Assembly: GCF_010015445.1 (NCBI RefSeq)
Contig: NC_053116.1
Span: 6,483,809-6,547,808 of the forward strand
Source: Perca fluviatilis
Lineage: Eukaryota > Chordata > Actinopteri > Perciformes > Percidae
Direction of reading: 5' to 3'
DNA length: 64,000 nucleotides
Under the pieces are notes generated by a model, which was not told the origin of the DNA, did no database searches, and worked only from the letters and a program-made list of their open reading frames with translations. Of this stretch, positions 57,775-64,000 are shown in pieces (positions within the stretch are counted from its first letter, which is position 1; the number at the start of each line of letters is the position of its first letter). The translations under genes and the position numbers were made by a program.

Positions 57775-57880
57775 CCAATCACAGTGAGCAAACTGAGTGA
57801 CTGACATGTCCGTTTAAGCCAATCAGGTGTAAGTAGGAATAATGGCACGGCCTCTACCTGTCTGAGTAAAAAATATAAAA
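57775..57880 (+). promoter_or_regulatory. Promoter-like cluster: two CCAAT boxes and a TATA box
   Basis: CCAAT lies at 57775-57779 and again at 57819-57823. TATAAAA lies at 57874-57880, 51 bp after the second. This spacing is usual for vertebrate Pol II promoters and would start a transcript near 57905. No coding region follows, so the transcript would be non-coding, a distant gene's leader, or part of a mobile element. Confidence 0.45.
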
Positions 57881-57904
57881 AAAACTGCGGAAGAGAGACT
57901 AACG

Positions 57905-58888
57905 TGAGGAAAGATAACAGGAGTTTACGGAGAAATTTTTTTTTTATAGTCAAGAGCTTGAGAAGTTAAATATATTGGTGTTAGATCTTGCAGAGATAGT
58001 TGACGGTTAGTCGGGTCTTTGCATCCGCGAGGCCTCGTTGGAACTTGACTGCTTCGCTATTGAATCTGTTGGGCAAAAAGAAGAAAAAAAACGCGCCAGG
58101 AGTTTCCTCCGTGTTATCTTTCTTCAACTAGTTCGACGAGGACTAAGGTAAAACACCTACATTGTGAATTAAGATGCATTATCAAGTGTTGTTCGCTATT
58201 TTTATTCTGTGAAAGAGTGCATATGTTTAGTAAGTTTAATTTTATTTCGCTAGTTGTGGAGATCTCGTGGTTGTGCTGGGTACCGCCATTTTGAGTGTGT
58301 CCAGGCTGCTACACAGAATCGGTGAGAATATTGATTCAATGAGATTCTATTTTCTAATGTTAACACAGCACTTTTGTATATTGTGTATTTCTTTTGAAAA
58401 TGTGAATTTGTGTATATTGTAAAGCAGCTAGTTTTACATTGTTCATTCTAATGCTGTTATTATTGATCAATTATGGTAAATAACAAATTGAGCTTGATAG
58501 TTTGACATAATTGATACTTATGATATTTCTCTGACTCTGTCTATTGACAGGTCAGGTTTTTTGTGTGTGTGTGTTTTGTTTCTTTTCTGGTGAAGTTGTG
58601 TCACCCAGGATTGATGGCGAGCCTTCCCCCCCCAGGAGTCTGGAAGAGTTTTGAGTCTGTTCATGTACACTGTATCCGCTGGTGCGGTAGGACAGCTTTT
58701 GCACACATTCATTTCTGTACACCTGGACTGAAACATACACTGGTCTTACCAGCTCAATTATCTTGATACTGTACTGTATTAGGTTATACAGGGGTATATG
58801 ATTGTGATTTCAATGAATGTATGTGTTTTTTTTCCTTCCATAGTAACTTGAACATCGAACTGTAATCCTGAAGTGTAGTGTGACACAG
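57905..58888 (+). ncRNA. Hypothetical spliced transcript (consensus splice sites only)
   Basis: After the promoter-like cluster the following signals appear in order: donor CTAAG/GTAAAA at 58147/58148; acceptor TTTCGCTAG at 58253; donor AATCG/GTGAGA at 58321/58322; acceptor TCTGTCTATTGACAG at 58550; weak donor CTG/GTGAAG at 58589; acceptor TTTTCCTTCCATAG at 58843; donor CACAG/GTTAGA at 58888/58889. No long frame crosses these exons. This is inference from motifs and may be chance or an unrecognised mobile-element leader. Confidence 0.25.
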
Positions 58889-58889
58889 G

Positions 58890-59560
58890 TTAGAAAGGTG
58901 CACCTAAAGAATTAGAATTAGAAAAAAGGGATTGTAGGATCTTTATTTGCCAAAATTGTAAATCCTGGTATTCAAACCGTTGTCCTTATCAAATTGTCTG
59001 TTGTATGTGGATCCATTTACCATTTCTTTATATAAAAAAAGCCGGCATTGTTCAAGTTCAAAGCACCATTGTCTAAGTATCTCTGTGCTCCAGTAGTCAA
59101 ACCTAAAATTCTTCTGGGCCCATAGTCATAGCAAGTGAGTATATGTTACACTCCAACTAACTGTCCTTCCTGATGAGTGTAGTAGAGATATGTAAAACCC
59201 TTTGGCACTTAACATGTTAGATGAACAGTGTGTTGAGAAACAAACCTGATATAGTAGCTGGGATTCGGATTGACAGAAGACATGGTCCTCCTTTAAACAC
59301 ATGCCACTGATAAGGGATTTAACTGGTATGAATGAAAAGGATATGTGATTAAATACATCTATATCTATGTAAATGTGTTGCTGACGGTAATGCAGTCTGA
59401 TGAACAATTTAAATGTATGGACAGAAGTTGTAGTGATTCACGGCCTCTCTGTTACTAAAGTTGAGCTGCCAGGGCCTTAAAAGCTGCATCGCACAATGAC
59501 TACATTAGCTATGACTTCAGACAAAAAACATCATCTGGATCAGAATCAGTCCATGTTTAC
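58890..59560. other. Intergenic, no feature recognised
   Basis: No coding region or repeat identified. Confidence 0.4.
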
Positions 59561-59561
59561 C

Positions 59562-59972
59562 CAACACATTCTCACTCCCAGCGCGTCAATAAGCGATATT
59601 TGGTAAGGGGCCTAATATTTGGTTACTGATGCAAAAATCTGACATGCGGCACAAGAACGGGACAGTTAGGTTTAGGTAAAGATGGTGGGTGGGGTAACAA
59701 AATGTACATTTCAGTAACAAGACCCATCCACCACCCCAACCAACCTCCTTATGAGAATTCTGGGTCTTTCATACTACTACTCTCTACCGTTGTCTCTCTT
59801 AATACTACGTCTTCTTACGGCGCCGTGGTCGAGCTGCTGCTCTGCCCGGTGCGTTCCATACAGACGCTGAAGGGGGGATTTGAAGGGGGGATTTTTGGGT
59901 CGGTATCTGACGCTGAGAGACACTGACCGAGCGTCAGTATTTGACGAGTTGGGAGTGACAACGGGTTGGCTT
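59562..59972. mobile_element. Inverted-repeat element, 'CCAACACATTCTCACTCCCA' family, copy 2
   Basis: CCAACACATTCTCACTCCCA and then GCGCGTCAATA at the left pair with GACGAGTTGGGAGTGACAAC then GGGTTGG at the right. Interior CCATCCACCACCCCAACCAA is shared with copy 1 at 42978-43396. Non-coding. Confidence 0.78.
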
Positions 59973-59985
59973 ACCCGAGTTATAA

Positions 59986-60416
59986 TTGTCCTGTCTCGTC
60001 CCTGTGTCAAGTTTTTGTTTTTTAGTTTGTTTCACGTTTCTGCTTAGTTTTCCATTTCCTCTTTTATTTTGAAATGTCCTTGTCTTCCTGGTTTTTGTTC
60101 TCCTTCCCACCTGTATGATTACCTGTCCCCGCCCCTATGTGTTGCACCTGTGTCTCATTGTCTTCCCTGTCTTGTCTCTGTCTTCGAGATCGTCTGTTTT
60201 CCTAGTGTGCATCCTTCGAGCGTTTTTCCCCTGTAGCCTGTATTCCTGAGTTCCTGTTTCCCCTTGGATTTTTGACAATTGCCTGTTTTTGGATTGCCCT
60301 TTGGACACTGTTGCCTGTACGTTTCATTAGCGTGCTAATAAAACCACTTTACTTTACTTACTGAACTTTACTCACCTGAGTCGTGCATTTGTGGGTCCAT
60401 TTTCTGGTGTGCGTGA
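59986..60416 (+). mobile_element. LTR-like segment (Gypsy-type), with polyadenylation signal
   Basis: TGTCCTGTCTCGTCCCTGTG begins a C/T-rich tract that holds AATAAA at 60337-60342 and ends CATTTGTGGGTCCATTTTCT then GGTGTGCGTGA. This layout resembles the 3' part of fish Gypsy-type LTRs. No internal coding region is present, so a solo LTR is likely. Boundaries are tentative. Confidence 0.5.
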
Positions 60417-60420
60417 TAAT

Positions 60421-61950
60421 AATAATAAAAACGAAGACCAACTCTGCATTTTTTTAGCCTACATGTTGTCATTTTGAGCTTTTTTTTATAATTTACTATC
60501 CAGTACATAGTAGCTACGCAATGTTATGGTTGCGCCATGGCTTCATCAACACATTTTTGTGGCGGGACCGAGGTCCACTGGCGTTTGTTCTTCAGCTGGC
60601 AGAATTCCAGTATCACTTCAAGCTGTTTTGAAGCGATAGCTGGTAGCCGTTGCTAACTGCGCCCATACAGCTGATGAATTCATGTGACGCTTCAGAGGAA
60701 AGGACGTCTCATCCCTCTGAAACACATTTCCTCGTTTCCTCTCTCCTATGAATTCCTTGAGTCTCTCCCGTGTTTCCTCGGTGGGACAGACTAAGACGCG
60801 AGGAAGGGATGCAAGTGAAGGAAACAGGGATGCAATTTAACGACCTGGGACATACCCATTGTCTCTCTGTCTGCCGTCTGCATGACTGTTTGTGTGGCTG
60901 GATATGTCTTTTCGGATTGAGTGGGACATGCTCTGTTCAGCTGTGTGTCTTCTTCAGACATTTGGCCAAGAGATTCTACCTAGCGATTCAAATGTCGCCC
61001 CACCTGGAAGCTTTATTACTCTGCCTCATTATGTTTTATTTGGTTGTTACATTGCATGTCATAGCTGACTTTTCTGCCTAATTCAGTGAACACATTTCAT
61101 TTTGAATGGGTTGTAAAAACATATTGAGCTGAAACCATAACCTGCCAAGCTGTTTCATTCATCTCATTTGATTTGTGAGAACATTTGACAGCCCGCTGTG
61201 GAAGAATATCCTCAGGTAAAAGTGCCACAATGTCAAAATACTGATTTTTGTAATGTATTATTTTGCTCCAGATCTTTTGCAGATATAACATCTTGGTCTG
61301 AGTGAGTCTTTTGAAGCGCTGTGGAAAATAAACCTGAAATGACTCAACCAGAAACTGCATCAACAGTAAATGAGGAGCAGCCACAGTGTTTGACTGACAA
61401 ATGCTCTCCGGGGAGTTCAGTGCAGAAACAGCAATGAGCCCCATCGCAGCAAATATGGAGCCAAAATAAAAATATCACAAGGAACGTACATTCCCACTTT
61501 AAATGTAAATACAAGAAGGTGCACTTCTTGCCAGTGTTTTTTCCCTGGGCTGGCTCTTCCAAAGTTTAAAGTCCCCGACTGCATATTCTTAAGTCAGGGG
61601 GAAAAAAAAGCATCTCTCCTCTTTATTGATTGTGGACTCGGTCTTATGCTCTCCCTGAATTGCCCATTTCATTATGCTTCGCTCTCAGTTTATTGGTTTA
61701 AAGGCATGTGGCTCCAAGGAGGGACATGTTTAGCTTATTGCTTTGGCGGGGTGAAGCGGCGCTGGCTTATTGCTGGAGTCTGGAGGTCCGAGCTGTTCAG
61801 CAGCAGAGGTACACAGACATCTGTATTGTTATAGACACCAGTGAAACCAGTATTAATTACAGCTGGCAGTACTGGGTGCAAAAGAAACTCAGAAGACTCT
61901 CTAGCTGCATTGGATTCCACAGTGTACATAAACGCTAGTCTAAACCAAAT
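60421..61950. other. Intergenic, no feature recognised
   Basis: A 103-codon frame at 60770-61081 (+) contains hydrophobic stretches but no recognised domain, signal or splice support, so I do not call a gene. Confidence 0.4.
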
Positions 61951-61953
61951 ATA

Positions 61954-63584
61954 CAGTGCCTTGCGAAAGTATTCGGCCCCCTTGAACTTTTCGACCTTTT
62001 GCCACATTTCAGGCCTCAAACATAAAGATATAAAACTGTAATTTTTTGTGAAAAATCAACAACAAGTGGGACACAATCATGAAGTGGAACGAAATTTATT
62101 GGATATTTCAAACCTTTTAAACAAATAAAAAACTGAAATATTGGGCGTGCAAAATTATTCAGCCCCTTAAGTTAATACTTTGTAGCGCCACCTTTTGCTG
62201 CGATTACAGCTGTAAGTCGCTTGGGGTATGTCTCTATCAGTTTTGCACATCGAGAGCCGACATTTTTGCCCATTCCTCCTTGCAAAACGCCTCGAGCTCA
62301 GTGAGGTTGGATGGGGAGCGTTTGTGAACAGCAGTTTTCAGTTCTTTCCACAGATTCTCGATTGGATTCAGGTCTGGACTTTGACTTGGCCATTCTAACA
62401 CCTGGATATGTTTATTTGTGAACCATTCCATTGTAGATTTTGCTTTATGTTTTGGATCATTGTCTTGTTGGAAGACAAAGCTCCGTCCCAGTCTCAGGTC
62501 TTTTGCAGACTCCATCAGGTTTTCTTCCAGAATGGTCCTGTATTTGGCTCCATCCATCTTCCCATCAATTTTAACCATCTTCCCTGTCCCTGCTGAAGAA
62601 AAGCAGGCCCAAACCATGATGCTGCCACCACCATGTTTGACAGTGGGGATGGTGTGTTCAGGGGTGATGAGCTGTGTTGCTTTTACGCCAAACATTACGT
62701 TTTGCATTGTTGCCAAAAAGTTCGATTTTGGTTTCATCTGACCACAGCACCTTCTTCCACATGTTTGGTGTGTCTCCCAGGTGGCTTTTGGCAAACTTTA
62801 AACGACACTTTTTATGGATATCTTTAAGAAATGGCTTTCTTCTTGCCACTCTTCCATAAAGGCCAGATTTGTGCAGTATACGACTGATTGTTGTCCTATG
62901 GACAGAGTCTCCCACCTCAGCTGTAGATCTCTGCAGTTCATCCAGAGTGATCATGGGCCTCTTGGCTGCATCTCTGATCAGTCTTCTCATTGTATGAGCT
63001 GAAAGTTTAGAGGGACGGCCGGGTCTTCGTAGATTTGTAGTGGTCTGATACTCCTTCCATTTCAATATTATCGCTTGCACAGTGCTCCTTGGGATGTTTT
63101 AAAAGCTTGGGAAATCTTTTTTTGTATCCAAATCCGGCTTTAAACCTCTCCACAACAGTATATCGGACCTGCCTGGTGTGTTCCTTGTTCTTCATGATGC
63201 TCTCTGCGCTTTACACGGACCTCTGAGACTATCACAGAGCAGGTGCATTTATACGGAGACTTGATTACACACAGCTGGATTCTATTTATCATCATTAGTC
63301 ATTTAGGTCAACATTGGATCATTCAGAGATCCTCACTGAACTTCTGGAGAGTTTGCTGCACTGAAAGTAAAGGGGCTGAATAATTTTGCACGCCCACTTT
63401 TTCAGTTTTTTATTTGTTAAAAAAGTTTGAAATAGCCAATGAATTTCGTTCCACTTCATAATTGGGACCCACTTGTTGTTGATTCTTCACAAAAAATTAC
63501 ATTTTTATATCTTTATGTTTGAGGCCTGAAATGTGGCAAAAGGTCGAAACGTTCAAGGGGGCCGAATACTTTCGCAAGGCACTG
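61954..63584 (-). mobile_element. Tc1-like DNA transposon (1631 bp) with ~215-bp terminal inverted repeats
   Basis: CAGTGCCTTGCGAAAGTATT at the left is matched by AATACTTTCGCAAGGCACTG at the right, each flanked by TA (61952-61953, 63585-63586), the Tc1/mariner target duplication. The inverted repeats extend to about 62168 and 63370 (GGGGCTGAATAATTTTGCAC at the right). The transposase lies on the minus strand and is broken, so the element cannot move on its own; its ends could still be recognised by a transposase from elsewhere. Confidence 0.95.
62172..63195 (-). pseudogene. Broken Tc1-like transposase
   Basis: Minus-strand frames give, in order, an N-terminal helix-turn-helix portion (MKNKEHTRQVRYTVVERFKA), a middle part with the GRPSKLS linker and second helix-turn-helix, the first catalytic Asp in [11 protein letters not shown], then [12 protein letters not shown], the second catalytic Asp in [12 protein letters not shown], the third acidic residue in [11 protein letters not shown], and a C-terminus ending GGATKY. 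The DDE-type acidic residues are all present. Lesions: an extra base in an A-run (plus-strand T-run 63117-63123), an in-frame stop at 63101-63099, a frame change near 62658, and another near 62263-62267. Family length is about 340 aa, which this span fits. Confidence 0.93.
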
Positions 63585-63819
63585 TATTTATGGGATGTAA
63601 CGATGCATCGTGAATCGGTTAAAAATCAATTGGAATGTGTGAAGAGTACAACCGGTTGAGGTAAAAAATGAATGTTTTAAACAGCCCAGGGCGTGACGCT
63701 AATTAACATTACACAGCAGGTAAGGTTAGCCTACAGTTAGCTATTAGCTTGCTTAAACATGTTAAAATGATGACAGCTAAATGGTAAAGTGTGCCTGTAT
63801 TTCACTGTAAAGGATGTAA

Positions 63820-63915
63820 AACCGGTCTCCAGGGTGAAAGTCCTGTGTTTTTTGACCCATCCACCACCCCGATCAACCTCCCTGCGCAGACTTTCACCTT
63901 ATCAATCCTACTCGC
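63820..63915. mobile_element. Partial copy of the 'GACCCATCCACCACCCC' family
   Basis: GGGTGAAAGTCCTGTGTTTT then GACCCATCCACCACCCCGAT matches 43162-43200 and 59723-59743. Only an internal part is present; ends are missing or lie beyond the window. Confidence 0.65.
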
Positions 63916-64000
63916 TACCGTCATCGTTCTGTGATCACGAAATATGCTTCCCATTGAAATACATTGCTTTAAAAAAACGACATTTACGAAAAAACCAAAA

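Noticed and set aside
60770..61081. 103-codon frame with hydrophobic stretches
   Set aside because: No recognised domain, promoter or splice support. Hydrophobic runs are expected from T-rich DNA.
1..64000. CRISPR array, bacterial operon or organellar segment
   Set aside because: The regular direct repeats found are 41-bp and 46-bp minisatellites without unique spacers, and gene structure, splice sites and repeats are those of a vertebrate nuclear genome.

Overview
The window looks like nuclear DNA from a teleost fish, most likely a percomorph (perch-like) species. The evidence is a spliced vertebrate SoxF gene, very dense CA/TG, GA and TA microsatellites, an L2-type LINE, a Tc1-like transposon with long terminal inverted repeats, and many short hAT-like, TTAA-flanked and other inverted-repeat elements of kinds familiar from fish genomes. 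I see no sign of bacterial, viral or organellar genes.

The one protein-coding gene I can support is sox18, on the + strand at about 9.7-15 kb (3' end unresolved). A compact promoter (two inverted CCAAT boxes, an Sp1-type GC box and a TATA box) lies at 9697-9752. Coding exon 1 is 10235-10640, a phase-1 intron of 2885 bp follows, and coding exon 2 is 13526-14874. The predicted protein is 584 aa. It has an N-terminal leader, a SOX HMG box split by the intron at the position usual for SoxF genes, the SoxF central motif [15 protein letters not shown], His/Ser/Asn-rich linkers, and a [10 protein letters not shown] beta-catenin-contact motif before the C-terminal end YYSACITG. The leader contains a 50-codon upstream ORF and a possible non-coding first intron.

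The rest is intergenic and repeat-derived. 0-9.7 kb: LINE tail, fragment of a 46-bp-repeat transposon, TTAA element, ATT and CA/TG arrays, and inverted-repeat elements. 10.6-13.5 kb: the sox18 intron, with a recent 384-bp duplicate of 6819-7202. 15-34 kb: sox18 3' flank, inverted-repeat elements, TTAA elements, and minisatellites at 27 and 30 kb. 34-46 kb: a LINE tail next to a 41-bp satellite with 301-bp higher-order structure, a hAT-like element carrying a nested TTAA-flanked insertion at 39.6-40.1 kb, and a CAGGG-ended hAT-like element. 46-56 kb: LTR and LINE remnants, a tRNA-derived SINE, more TTAA elements, and an L2-type LINE split by a transposon holding 25 tandem 46-bp units. 56-64 kb: further inverted-repeat elements, a promoter-like region with several consensus splice sites (possible unrecognised non-coding transcript), an LTR-like segment and a broken Tc1-like element.

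No coherent multi-gene novel system is visible. The most interesting signals are structural: the templated-looking duplication in the sox18 intron with about 80-bp duplicated target flanks, the transposon-borne 46-bp array at two expansion stages, the 7-mer higher-order satellite, the clean nested TTAA insertion, and the candidate transcript at 57.8-58.9 kb. Repeat-family names are from memory of sequence features, not from a database search.
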